Assembly: GCA_934247225.1 (NCBI GenBank)
Contig: CAKQJE010000013.1
Span: 9,637-73,636 of the forward strand
Direction: 5' to 3'
Source: an uncultured Clostridia bacterium
GTDB taxonomy: Bacteria > Bacillota > Clostridia > Christensenellales > Borkfalkiaceae
DNA length: 64,000 bases
Part shown: positions 53,636 through 62,291 of the stretch, one piece after another
How the letters are laid out: each line of letters opens with the position of its first letter
How positions within the stretch are numbered: the stretch's first letter is position 1
The notes under the pieces: model-generated
What the model was told of the DNA's origin: nothing
Seen by the model: the letters and a program-made list of their open reading frames with translations, nothing else
The model's database searches: none
Program-made: the position numbers and the translations under genes

Positions 53636-54799
53636 ATGTATACAGTATTTCTTAAAAAGAACGAAGAAAAGAAAATCCTCAACGGCTATCCATGGGTTTT
53701 TGCCAACGAGGTTTGGAAAATCGAGGGTAAAGACAAACAGGGGTCGGTCGCCGAAGTGCGCGGAGCGGACGGAAGGTTTATAGGTCTCGGAACGATCAAT
53801 CACCATTCCAAAATAATCGTGAGAATGCTCACGAGAAAGCAGGAAATCATTGACGAGGATTTTTATCGGAAGAGAATTATCGAAGCCGTAAAATTCAGAC
53901 AGGAACTCGGCTACGACGACAATTATCGCGCCGTGTTCGCCGAATCCGACCTGATCCCCGGGCTTATCGTCGATAAATACGGTGAATATCTTTCCGTGCA
54001 GTTTTTGTCGCTCGGCGTAGAGGTTATAAGGGATATGCTTATTCGTCTTCTGATCGAGATTTTTTCACCGAAAGGCATTTACGAGAGAAGCGACGTCGCA
54101 GTAAGGCTCAAAGAAGGTCTGGAAGAGCGAAAAGGTATTATTTACGGTGATTTCGACCCGAAAGTAACGATTGCGGAGAACGGATTGAAAATGATCGTCG
54201 ATCTCGAAAACGGGCAGAAAACAGGCTATTTTCTCGATCAGAAAGAAAACAGAGACGATCTTAAACATTACGTAAAAGGCAAAACCGTTCTCGATTGCTT
54301 CTGTAACGAAGGAGGATTTTCGCTTTGCGCGAAAAAGTACGGCGCAAGCGAGGTAACGGCGGTAGACATAAGCCAAAAGGCTATCGATTTAGTTAAAGAA
54401 AACGCAAGTTTGAACGGTCTCGAAATAAAAACCGAAACGGCTGACGTTTTCGAAAAATTGAGAGAATACAGAAAGGAAAAACGCAAATTCGGCGTGGTCG
54501 TTCTCGATCCGCCCGCTTTCACGAAATCTTCGGATACGGTAAAAGAAGGATACAAGGGATATAAGGACGTCAACATAAACGGACTTAAACTCGTGGAAAA
54601 GGGCGGCTATCTGGTTACTTGCAGCTGTTCACAGCATTTAACGCTTAATTTGTTTTTGCAAATGATTAAGGAAAGCGTTCTGGAAAGCGGCGTTTCGGCA
54701 AAACTCGTGGAACTTAGAATGCAGAACAAGGACCACGCGACGTTTATCGGCTACGACGAGAGTTTGTATCTAAAAGTGGCGGTAATAAAAGTAATGTAA
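53636..54799 (+). CDS. Class I SAM-dependent rRNA methyltransferase, RlmI-like
   Basis: An N-terminal PUA-like domain (NGYPWVFANEV) is followed by the methyltransferase fold: VLDCFCNEGGFSLCA, VTAVDISQKA, VVLDPPAFTKSSDTVKEGYKGYKDVN and VTCSCSQHLT, whose cysteines fit an m5C enzyme. E. coli RlmI methylates C1962 of 23S rRNA; the same target is likely. The frame is open from a TTG at 53612 inside sdaA; the ATG at 53636, one base after the sdaA stop, gives the normal N-terminus (387 aa). Confidence 0.9.
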   Translation: MYTVFLKKNEEKKILNGYPWVFANEVWKIEGKDKQGSVAEVRGADGRFIGLGTINHHSKIIVRMLTRKQEIIDEDFYRKRIIEAVKFRQELGYDDNYRAVFAESDLIPGLIVDKYGEYLSVQFLSLGVEVIRDMLIRLLIEIFSPKGIYERSDVAVRLKEGLEERKGIIYGDFDPKVTIAENGLKMIVDLENGQKTGYFLDQKENRDDLKHYVKGKTVLDCFCNEGGFSLCAKKYGASEVTAVDISQKAIDLVKENASLNGLEIKTETADVFEKLREYRKEKRKFGVVVLDPPAFTKSSDTVKEGYKGYKDVNINGLKLVEKGGYLVTCSCSQHLTLNLFLQMIKESVLESGVSAKLVELRMQNKDHATFIGYDESLYLKVAVIKVM

Positions 54800-54824
54800 T
54801 ATACTGATACAAGGATAATGTATT

Positions 54825-56036
54825 ATGGCGAAAAAACAAAAGAAACAGAATAAAAAACAGATTTGGCTCTATTTTATAACGCTGATTGTCATAATAGCGA
54901 TAGTTCTCGCCGTTTTCTATGTCTCGAACGGCTATAAGTTCGATTTCGGATTTTTGGGGAAAGACAGCGGGTCGGAATCGGAGTCCGTTTCGACTTCCGC
55001 TACGCATTCCGAAGTCGAAGATATCAGAGATCTGAAAGTTTATTTCCTCGATATCGGGCAGGGCGATTGCATTTTCATCGAACTTCCCGACGGCAAAAAC
55101 ATGCTTATCGATACGGGCGATAACAGAAACGCAGGAAAAGCGGTTATCGATAAATATCTTACCGACGATAAAGGGGAAAAGGTAAAAATCGATTATTGCG
55201 TAGCGACTCATCCGGACAGCGATCATATCGGACTTATGCCGTATGTTTATAAGGAATACGATATCCTGAAATCTTATCGTCCGTATGTGTATTCGGAAAA
55301 CAAACAGTCGCCGAACCTTCCCGACGGACTGAACGACGGCAGGAAAATCAAAAATTCGAGCAATATTTATTACGAATACATAAAGAGCGTTTACGACGAA
55401 AAGACTCCTTGGGAATTTTTCAAAGACGATTCCGATTTTACGAACAGATTTTACGATAAAAACAAAGAGGAATATGAGTATACGGTAGATTTCGAAATGC
55501 CTTACGCGGCTACGTTGAACGGGTATAGTTATTTTACAACGCCAAACGATTTTTCCGCGGTAATTATGCTCGAATATGCCGATCGTAAGGTTCTGTTTAC
55601 GGGCGATATCGAATACGAAACGGGTAAAAAGGGTGCCGAGCAAAGCTTTATCAGAGAATTTGCCGATCTTTCTTATATGGTCGATTGCGACGTTTTAAAG
55701 GTTGCTCATCACGGCAGCGATTCGTCCACGTCAGAAGAATTTCTGAAACTCGTCAAGCCGGAATATTCGGTTATTTCCTGCGGGCTGAGCAACAAACACG
55801 CTCATCCGCTGAAATCGACCTTGAATAATCTTACAAGCGCGAACTCTAAAATATACAGAACGGATTTGCAGGGAACGATCGTTCTTACGATTAACAAAAA
55901 AGGCGAAATGACTTTTGAAAAACAAACGGACGCGTACGACTACATGCTTTTAGACGACGGCGACACGATAAAAGTTTATGAAACGGAACATAAAGACGAA
56001 ATAGAAAATTTCAAAAAAAGTCTTGACGCCGCTTAA
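54825..56036 (+). CDS. Membrane-anchored ComEC-like metallo-beta-lactamase-fold hydrolase
   Basis: After a Lys-rich start, one helix (about 14-35) anchors the protein, leaving a soluble domain outside. That domain has the MBL motifs DIGQGDCIFIELPDGKNMLIDTGD, THPDSDHIGL (HxDxDH), LFTGDIE and VAHHGSDSSTSEEF. It matches the C-terminal hydrolase domain of ComEC without the channel. Free-standing forms may cut nucleic acids or phosphodiesters; the substrate is unknown. AAGGA lies nine bases before the ATG. Confidence 0.87.
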   Translation: MAKKQKKQNKKQIWLYFITLIVIIAIVLAVFYVSNGYKFDFGFLGKDSGSESESVSTSATHSEVEDIRDLKVYFLDIGQGDCIFIELPDGKNMLIDTGDNRNAGKAVIDKYLTDDKGEKVKIDYCVATHPDSDHIGLMPYVYKEYDILKSYRPYVYSENKQSPNLPDGLNDGRKIKNSSNIYYEYIKSVYDEKTPWEFFKDDSDFTNRFYDKNKEEYEYTVDFEMPYAATLNGYSYFTTPNDFSAVIMLEYADRKVLFTGDIEYETGKKGAEQSFIREFADLSYMVDCDVLKVAHHGSDSSTSEEFLKLVKPEYSVISCGLSNKHAHPLKSTLNNLTSANSKIYRTDLQGTIVLTINKKGEMTFEKQTDAYDYMLLDDGDTIKVYETEHKDEIENFKKSLDAA

Positions 56037-56060
56037 TTTCATAAAACGTAAAACATTGAA

Positions 56061-56087
56061 AAAACCTCCGAGATAATCGGAGGTTTT
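56061..56087. terminator. Bidirectional terminator between the ComEC-like gene and topB
   Basis: An 11-base stem (AAAACCTCCGA and TCGGAGGTTTT) has a five-base loop. T runs follow on both strands, between two convergent genes. Confidence 0.9.
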
Positions 56088-56095
56088 TAAAGTTT

Positions 56096-58171
56096 TTACG
56101 AGAAAGAAAAAACTATTTTTTTATCGCTGTCGAGGATAAGACGGGCGGTGAATTTCTTTCCCGATTTGGAAATGAAATCGAGTTTATCGGTCTTTCCCTC
56201 GGAAAGGATTTTAGCCGCCTGTTCCTTTGAAACGGCGCAACTTAAAATTCGTAAGTTTATTTTGAAATCGCATTTTTCCGCGGTGTTTATGCAGTTGTAT
56301 GAATATCTGCCTCTTACAACCTTTTTCCCGCATTTCGGGCAAACGCCTATTTCGTCTCCGTAAAAACCCGACCCCGAATTTTTATCTGCCGAGAAAACTT
56401 CTTTGATTTCGCTTTCCGCCATTTTAACGCTGTCTTCGACGGTAATTTCGCCGTGATAAACCTTTTTCAGAGCTTGTCCGAGCTGGCTCGTTTTATATTT
56501 ATCCATGGAAATGTTCATATCGGAAAGCTGTTCGATTAAGAATTTTCCGCCGTTTTCTATGTAATATACGTCCTTTTTAAGCGAAATGTATCCGCTTTTC
56601 TTTGCGTTGTCGATAATCCCCGTTCTCGTCGCTTCCGTGCCGAGTTCGAGACCTTTGAAAATCGCTTTGTAATCCTCGTCGTCGTTATCGTCGGAAGAAT
56701 TCTTTTCGTCTTTGAACGGATTTTTGAGATAGTTATTGAGCGTTTCTATAGTGTAATGCTTGGGCGGGGTGGTCTGTTTTTCTTCGGGGCGGAAGTCAAC
56801 GTTTACCTTGTCGCCTTTTTCGAGTTTGGGCAAAATCTTGTCCTTACGTTCGCCTCCGTCGTATTTCGTCCAGCCCTCGGTTAAAATTATCGAACCTTTT
56901 ATCGAATAATCCTCTTTTCCGCCGAGAGAAATCGTGAGTTCGGATTTTTCCACGTAACATTCTTCTTCGCAGAAAACCGCCACGAAACGCCGCAAAATAG
57001 AGGAATAAACAGTAAATTCTTCTTCGGAAAGAGCGTTTTTGTCAGGGATTTTGTATGTGGGCGTAAGCGCGGAGTGCGATTCTATCTTGCTGTCGTCGAA
57101 AATGGTTTTCTTGTCTTTAAAGATTATCGGGTAGCCTATTTTTTTCACTCCCGCGATTATCTGTCTGATTTTGTCTTTTTCGTTGGTAGCGAGATATTCC
57201 GAGTTCGTTCTCGGATAACTGACGTAACCGTTTTCGTACAGTTTCTGCACGATAGAAAGGCTCTTTTCCATCGGCATTTTGTATTTCTTGCCGAGAAAAC
57301 TCTGTAATTTCGAAAGAGAATAGAGTTTTCCGGGGAAGAGTATTTCCTTTTTGGATTTTTTATCGGTGACGATCGCTTCCAGCATGTTCATTCTTTCACA
57401 GCATCTTTCGGCTTTCGCCTTTTCCTGCGAGGAAAATTTGTATTTGGAAACGAGTTCGATAACTTCGCCGTTGGTTTTCGCTTTGGAAACGAGAGCATAG
57501 TATATGTCGGGTTTAAAATTTTCGATTTCGAGATCTCTGTCGTAAATGGCTTTTACTATCGGGATGATAACCCGCCCGACCCTTAAAAGAGTTCCCGTTT
57601 TTATGCTCGCGTATCTCGTGAGATTAACGCCGTAAAGCCAATCGATATATGTTCTCGAAAACCCTTCGTTCGCAAGGTTTTCGTACTCCTTTTCTTCTTT
57701 CATTTCGGAAAGAGCCTTTCTTACGGTTTGCGGCGTCTGATCGGGAAGCCATAATCTGTAAAAAGGTTTTTCGTTATCCAACGCGTTGAATACGCAAAGT
57801 CTGACGATTATTTCACCCTCTCTGTCCGAGTCTCCCGCATTTACGATTTTGTCTACGTCGGCTCGGTTTAAAAGGGCTTTTATCGTTTCGAATTGTTTTC
57901 TCACGCCTTCGTCGGGCTTTCCGTCGTCGTTGTTTTTTAATTTGAACCGGAATTTTTCGGGAAAACAGGGGAGGTTGTCGAGCGTCCATTTTTTGCTTTC
58001 GGGAGCGGATGAAGAGTAATCTTCGATATCGCAAAGCGAAAACAAATGTCCGAATGCCCACGTGACTATATAATCGGAATTTTCAAAATAACCGTTCTTT
58101 TTTTTCATTTCGCCGATGCCCGAAACTATATTTCTGGCAAGACTCGGCTTTTCGGCAATGATCGCAATCAT
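56096..58171 (-). CDS. topB: DNA topoisomerase III
   Basis: This type IA topoisomerase passes single strands and resolves linked DNA. Counting from the upstream ATG at 58177, Toprim motifs are IAIIAEKPSLARNI near the start and AGDSDREGE at 115-122; the active-site Tyr is Y321 in GYVSYPRTNSEY. One C-terminal zinc-ribbon-like unit (CPKCG...C...C) is followed by a short repeat. The frame offers ATGs at 58177 and 58171; I prefer 58171 (691 aa) because a promoter ends seven bases before it and there is no Shine-Dalgarno sequence. The gene is a single unit. Confidence 0.92.
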   Translation of the reverse strand: MIAIIAEKPSLARNIVSGIGEMKKKNGYFENSDYIVTWAFGHLFSLCDIEDYSSSAPESKKWTLDNLPCFPEKFRFKLKNNDDGKPDEGVRKQFETIKALLNRADVDKIVNAGDSDREGEIIVRLCVFNALDNEKPFYRLWLPDQTPQTVRKALSEMKEEKEYENLANEGFSRTYIDWLYGVNLTRYASIKTGTLLRVGRVIIPIVKAIYDRDLEIENFKPDIYYALVSKAKTNGEVIELVSKYKFSSQEKAKAERCCERMNMLEAIVTDKKSKKEILFPGKLYSLSKLQSFLGKKYKMPMEKSLSIVQKLYENGYVSYPRTNSEYLATNEKDKIRQIIAGVKKIGYPIIFKDKKTIFDDSKIESHSALTPTYKIPDKNALSEEEFTVYSSILRRFVAVFCEEECYVEKSELTISLGGKEDYSIKGSIILTEGWTKYDGGERKDKILPKLEKGDKVNVDFRPEEKQTTPPKHYTIETLNNYLKNPFKDEKNSSDDNDDEDYKAIFKGLELGTEATRTGIIDNAKKSGYISLKKDVYYIENGGKFLIEQLSDMNISMDKYKTSQLGQALKKVYHGEITVEDSVKMAESEIKEVFSADKNSGSGFYGDEIGVCPKCGKKVVRGRYSYNCINTAEKCDFKINLRILSCAVSKEQAAKILSEGKTDKLDFISKSGKKFTARLILDSDKKIVFSFS

Positions 58172-58177
58172 AAGCAT

Positions 58178-58207
58178 ATGTTAGCATTTTTTTAAGCCTC
58201 GTGTCAA
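58178..58207 (-). promoter_or_regulatory. Candidate leaderless promoter of topB
   Basis: On the minus strand a perfect TTGACA (58207-58202) and TAACAT (58183-58178) are 18 bases apart, and the ATG at 58171 begins seven bases after the -10 ends. A separate TATAAT at 58226-58221 has no usable -35. Confidence 0.5.
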
Positions 58208-58285
58208 TTAAAAATCACCCATTATATATAAGGTTTATATGTAAAAAAAAATTGTAATTTTTTTTGAAAAAGCGCGTTAAAACGT

Positions 58286-58314
58286 TTGACAAAGTTATAA
58301 ATGTGGGTTATAAT
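58286..58314 (+). promoter_or_regulatory. Promoter of the xpt riboswitch transcript
   Basis: TTGACA (58286-58291) and TATAAT (58309-58314) are exactly 17 bases apart, a perfect consensus match. Transcription would begin near 58321, about 20 bases before the riboswitch aptamer. Confidence 0.9.
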
Positions 58315-58341
58315 TCAGTTATAAAAAACAAATACACGTTG

Positions 58342-58408
58342 CCAATATAAGTTTGAAGATGATGGTTCAAACGTTTCTACCGCGCACCGCAAAAGACGCG
58401 ACTATTGG
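58342..58408 (+). ncRNA. Purine riboswitch aptamer, guanine class
   Basis: The P1 stem is CCAATA with TATTGG at the two ends. P2 is GTTTGAA with TTCAAAC around an eight-base loop ending ATGG. The conserved junction GTTTCTACC follows, then P3 (CGCG with CGCG) around a loop containing CCGCAAA, and CGACTA before the P1 return. The specificity base is C58402 in GACTA, which predicts guanine, hypoxanthine or xanthine and not adenine. It lies between a strong promoter and a terminator ahead of xpt. Confidence 0.93.
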
Positions 58409-58458
58409 AGCTTTTTTCGTCGTTACGTCAAGTTTCGGCGCAAAGGGTAATTATTGGC

Positions 58459-58494
58459 AAACAGGTTTTTAAAAACCTGTTTTTTGTTTTTTCG
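58459..58494 (+). terminator. Riboswitch-controlled terminator ahead of xpt
   Basis: AAACAGGTTTTT and AAAAACCTGTTT form a 12-base inverted repeat followed by two T runs. It lies 27 bases before the xpt start. It should form when purine is bound, shutting off the genes downstream. Confidence 0.87.
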
Positions 58495-58521
58495 TTTTTT
58501 ATTACTTTTAGAGGAAGTCCT

Positions 58522-59094
58522 ATGAGAATTTTGGAAGAGAGAATCGAAAAAGAAGGGAAGATTTATCCCGGAAATATCGTTAAAGTAGGGACGTTCCTCA
58601 ATCATCAGCTCGACACGAAGCTTTTAATGCAGATGGGCGAGGAGATTGCCCGTTTGTACGAGGGCGCGGGAGTAAACAAAATTCTCACCGTGGAGTCGTC
58701 GGGAATAGCCATCGCCGTTTTTGCGGGCTATAAAATGGGCGTACCCGTGGTTTTTGCAAAGAAAGGCGAAACCAAAAACATTCAGGGGGACGTGTACGTC
58801 ACGAAAATAGAAAGTTTCACACACAAAAAAGTTTACGACGTTATAGTAAGCAAAGAAGTTTTGTCATCCGACGATAAGGTTCTTATCGTTGACGATTTCC
58901 TTGCAAACGGAAAAGCTCTCGAAGGTCTTATCGATATAGTAAAACAGGCGAACGCCGAAGTCGTCGGCTGCGCGATCGCTATCGAAAAAGGTTTCCAGGG
59001 AGCGGGGGACAGATTGAGAAAAGAAGGAGTCAGGGTCGAATCGCTCGCTTTGATAGACGAGATGACCGACGACTCGGTCAAATTCCGAAGATAA
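58522..59094 (+). CDS. xpt: Xanthine phosphoribosyltransferase
   Basis: This enzyme joins xanthine to PRPP to give XMP for purine salvage. The PRPP-binding loop is VDDFLANGKA at 123-132; EEGKIYPGNIVKVGTFLNHQLD and VESSGIAIAV are typical of Xpt. The frame is open further upstream, through the riboswitch terminator, but GAGGAAG directly before the ATG at 58522 gives the normal 190-residue protein. It is controlled by the guanine riboswitch. The lipoprotein gene follows after 86 bases with no obvious terminator. Confidence 0.95.
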   Translation: MRILEERIEKEGKIYPGNIVKVGTFLNHQLDTKLLMQMGEEIARLYEGAGVNKILTVESSGIAIAVFAGYKMGVPVVFAKKGETKNIQGDVYVTKIESFTHKKVYDVIVSKEVLSSDDKVLIVDDFLANGKALEGLIDIVKQANAEVVGCAIAIEKGFQGAGDRLRKEGVRVESLALIDEMTDDSVKFRR

Positions 59095-59146
59095 TATTTC
59101 GCGATATTTTCTTTGGGATTTTTTATTTGCTTCAATTTGATAAAAA

Positions 59147-59161
59147 TCGCAGATTCTGCGA
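59147..59161 (+). promoter_or_regulatory. Short palindrome before the lipoprotein ribosome site
   Basis: TCGCAGATTCTGCGA is a perfect 15-base palindrome around a central T, directly before AAAAAAAGGAG. It could be an operator or a small hairpin; no T run follows, so it is not a terminator. Confidence 0.35.
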
Positions 59162-59180
59162 AAAAAAGGAGATAATGTAA

Positions 59181-60455
59181 ATGAAAAAACTCTTAACTTT
59201 GTTGCTTGTTGCAGCGATGGCGATCGGAACGATCGGCTTCACGTCTTCTTGCAAAGGCGATGAAAAAATTGCCGCTCTCATTGCGTTACACGGCGATACT
59301 TCTTCTTATGACAAGAACTTTATCGACGCGTTCAAAGCCGCTTGCGAAGCAAAAGGTCTTACGAAAAAACAGTATACTATCGTAACCGATATCCCCGAAG
59401 AAGGCGACGATTGCTACCAGAAAGCAGCTCAGTTCGCAGACGCCGGTTACAAAGCCGTATTTGCGGATTCTTTCGGTCACGAAGCAAATATGCTTAAAGC
59501 CGCTAAGGAATATCCTAACACCACTTTCTGTCACGCAACCGGAACGAAGTCCTCGCTCAGCCTTGACGACGATAAAACCAACGATACTCCCGCAAACTTC
59601 CACAATGCTTTCGCTTCCATTTACGAAGGAAGATATCTTGCAGGTGTTGCCGCAGGTTTAAAACTTAACGAAATGATCGCGAACGGCGAATTCTCCGCGG
59701 AAGAAGCTAAAATGGGTTACGTCGGCGCACATCCTTATGCGGAAGTTATTTCCGGTTTCACTTCTTTCTACCTCGGCGCAAGATCCGTTTGCCCCACCGT
59801 TACAATGGAAGTAAGATACACTTATTCCTGGTACAGCGAGAAAGGTGAAAAGCTCACAGCCGAAACCCTTATCGACAACGGATGCAAGCTTGTTTCCGGT
59901 CACGCGGACTCTAAGGGTGTTCCTACTGCTTGTAAAGAAAAAGGCGTTCCCAACGTATTCTACAACGGAACTACTTCCGAAGATACTTTCGTTATCGCTT
60001 CGAAAATCAATTGGCAGCCTTATTTCGAGCTTATGCTTGACAGCGTTATGAACGGCGCATCTCTTCCCAAGGATTATGTAGGAAGCCTTCATACCGGTTC
60101 GGTTCAGGTAACCACACTCGGAAAGGCAGCTGCAAAAGATACTCAGGCTAAGCTTGACGAAGTTAAGGCTAAGCTTGAAAACGGAACTTTAAACGTGTTT
60201 GATTGCTCGAAGTTCACCGTTAAAGGCGCAAAAGCAGACACTTCCGCGTTCTCCAAAGCCAACAATATCACTATGAGCGAAGACGGACATCTTCTCGGAT
60301 ATAAGGCAGACGTTATCGATCTCGGAGATTATAATGGCGAAACCGAAGTTGTCGAAAACGGAGTATTTAAGGAATCCGACAAGAGATCCGCTCCTTACTT
60401 CGATATCATTATCGACGGTATTTCGGTAGGTGCAGACGTCAAGTACGAAGACTGA
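59181..60455 (+). CDS. BMP-family nucleoside-binding lipoprotein of an ABC importer
   Basis: This is the likely substrate-catching lipoprotein of the nucleoside importer encoded next. A signal peptide (residues 1-23) ends in a lipobox, FTSSC, with the lipidated Cys24. The BMP domain follows, including DAGYKAVFADSFGHEANMLKAA and VGAHPYAEVISGF; the second lobe has HADSKGVPTACKEKGVPNVFYNG. AAGGAG precedes the ATG. PnrA/YufN-type members bind purine nucleosides, which fits the xpt context. Its transcript passes a 16-base hairpin before the ATPase gene. Confidence 0.92.
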   Translation: MKKLLTLLLVAAMAIGTIGFTSSCKGDEKIAALIALHGDTSSYDKNFIDAFKAACEAKGLTKKQYTIVTDIPEEGDDCYQKAAQFADAGYKAVFADSFGHEANMLKAAKEYPNTTFCHATGTKSSLSLDDDKTNDTPANFHNAFASIYEGRYLAGVAAGLKLNEMIANGEFSAEEAKMGYVGAHPYAEVISGFTSFYLGARSVCPTVTMEVRYTYSWYSEKGEKLTAETLIDNGCKLVSGHADSKGVPTACKEKGVPNVFYNGTTSEDTFVIASKINWQPYFELMLDSVMNGASLPKDYVGSLHTGSVQVTTLGKAAAKDTQAKLDEVKAKLENGTLNVFDCSKFTVKGAKADTSAFSKANNITMSEDGHLLGYKADVIDLGDYNGETEVVENGVFKESDKRSAPYFDIIIDGISVGADVKYED

Positions 60456-60484
60456 TAATAAATTTATCGCAAATAAGCTTTATG

Positions 60485-60520
60485 TAAGCATAGGCGGAGT
60501 CTGAACTCCGCCTATGCTTA
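60485..60520 (+). terminator. Strong hairpin between the lipoprotein and ATPase genes
   Basis: TAAGCATAGGCGGAGT and its complement form a perfect 16-base stem with a four-base loop. Only a weak T run follows. It probably stops part of transcription or protects the 3' end of the lipoprotein mRNA, giving more binding protein than transporter. Confidence 0.7.
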
Positions 60521-60578
60521 AACTTTTAAAAAAACATTTAAAATTTTTCAGAAAAGAAATTCCCAAGGAGGTCGACTC

Positions 60579-62291
60579 TTGGAAAAACAGATTGCAATCG
60601 AACTCAGAAATATTACGAAAACGTTCGGCAAAACGGTTGCCAACAAAAACGTTAATTTAAAGGTTTATAAAAACGAAGTACTTGCTATTTTAGGGGAGAA
60701 CGGTAGCGGGAAAACTACGCTTATGAATATCATCAGCGGAATATATGCTCCCGACGAAGGCGAAATATTTATCAACGGTGAAAAAGTTTATATAAATTCT
60801 CCCGAAGACGCTTTTAAGTATAAAATAGGTATGATTCACCAACATTTCAAGCTGGTGGATATCTTTACAGCTGCCGAAAACATAATTCTCGGAGTAAACG
60901 AGGGCAGAGGTCTTAAAATTAAAGAAGTTAATTCCCGCGTCGGCGCGATAGCCGATAAATACGGTTTTAACATAGACGTAAAAAAACACGTATACGATAT
61001 GTCCGTTTCCGAAAAACAGACGGTTGAAATTCTGAAAGTTTTGTATCGCGGTGCGGATATTCTTATTCTCGACGAGCCTACTGCGGTTTTAACTCCGCAG
61101 GAAACCGAAAAGCTTTTCGACGTTCTTCGTAAAATGCGCGACGACGGCAAAGCGATAATAATCATAACTCACAAATTAAATGAGGTTATGGAAATTTCCG
61201 ATGAAGTTGCCGTTCTTCGGAAAGGCGAATACGTTACGACCGTTAAAACAAAAGAAACAAACGGAAACGAACTTACCGAAATGATGGTCGGAAAGAAAAC
61301 GGAACTCAAAATCGACAGGCCAAAAACCGAAAAAAAGCTTCCGCTTTTGGAAATCAGAGATTTGAACGTCAATTCCGACGACGGAAGTAAAGCTATAAAG
61401 GATATAAACTTTTATATCAGAGGCGGCGAAATTCTCGGCGTCGCGGGAGTTGCCGGATGCGGACAAAAGGAGCTTTGCGAAGCGATTGCCGGACTGAGAA
61501 AAGTTCAGAGCGGTCTTATAACGCACAAAGGCGAAAGCATAATAGGTCTTCCCGCAAAAACGATTATCGAAAAGGGTATATCGATGAGCTTTATCCCCGA
61601 AGACAGACTCGGTATGGGATTAGCTCCGTCGTTTTCTGTGACGGATAACGTTATGCTTAAAACTTACGGTGAAAGCAAATTCCATATAGGAAAGATAGAA
61701 GTTAAAGATACAGATAAAAAATTCAAAAGAATTTCCAAAAACGTACTTAATTCGATAGGCGGTTTTATCAACAAGTTGCCTTGCGCTTTTGTCGACAGAA
61801 CTTCGGCTCGCGAAAAGGCGAAACAACTTGTCGAAAAACTTGAAATCGCAACTCCGTCCACGGAAACGCCGGTAAGAAGACTTTCCGGCGGTAACGTTCA
61901 GAAAGTTCTGGTAGGAAGAGAAATCGAGTCGGCGCCCAACGTTATTATAACGGCTTACCCCGTGAGAGGACTCGACGTAAACTCGGCATACACTATTTAC
62001 GACATTTTAAACGAGCAGAAACTCAAAGGTACAGGTATTCTTTTTATCGGTGAAGATCTCGACGTAATGCTTGCTCTTTGCGATAAAATTATGGTTCTTT
62101 GCCACGGTAAAAACATGGGTATCGTTCATGCCGACAAAACGACGAAAGAAGAACTCGGACTTATGATGACGGGTTCTCTCGATTTGACGGAAGAAAAGAA
62201 AGATAAGAATTTCGGTATCGCAAAGGACAGTAATCTCACCGAAGAGCAGTGGGAAAAAATCAGGGAAGAGGAGGCAGCCGATAATGAGTAA
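60579..62291 (+). CDS. Nucleoside ABC importer ATPase, two fused domains
   Basis: This protein powers the BMP-type importer. Domain 1 has GENGSGKT at 39-46, a signature-like SVSEKQ and ILILDEPTAVL. Domain 2 has a degenerate Walker A (GVAGCGQKEL near 287) and the signature LSGGN at 435-439; its Walker B region reads IITAYPVRGLD. This asymmetric layout is usual for sugar/nucleoside (YufO, RbsA-type) ATPases. The start is a TTG, fixed by AAGGAGGT at 60565-60572, six bases away. It overlaps the permease gene by eight bases. Confidence 0.93.
   Translation: MEKQIAIELRNITKTFGKTVANKNVNLKVYKNEVLAILGENGSGKTTLMNIISGIYAPDEGEIFINGEKVYINSPEDAFKYKIGMIHQHFKLVDIFTAAENIILGVNEGRGLKIKEVNSRVGAIADKYGFNIDVKKHVYDMSVSEKQTVEILKVLYRGADILILDEPTAVLTPQETEKLFDVLRKMRDDGKAIIIITHKLNEVMEISDEVAVLRKGEYVTTVKTKETNGNELTEMMVGKKTELKIDRPKTEKKLPLLEIRDLNVNSDDGSKAIKDINFYIRGGEILGVAGVAGCGQKELCEAIAGLRKVQSGLITHKGESIIGLPAKTIIEKGISMSFIPEDRLGMGLAPSFSVTDNVMLKTYGESKFHIGKIEVKDTDKKFKRISKNVLNSIGGFINKLPCAFVDRTSAREKAKQLVEKLEIATPSTETPVRRLSGGNVQKVLVGREIESAPNVIITAYPVRGLDVNSAYTIYDILNEQKLKGTGILFIGEDLDVMLALCDKIMVLCHGKNMGIVHADKTTKEELGLMMTGSLDLTEEKKDKNFGIAKDSNLTEEQWEKIREEEAADNE

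Noticed and set aside
58405..58521. A 39-codon N-terminal extension of xpt
   Set aside because: It would run through the riboswitch P1 strand and terminator; the ATG at 58522 has a strong ribosome site and gives the normal family length.
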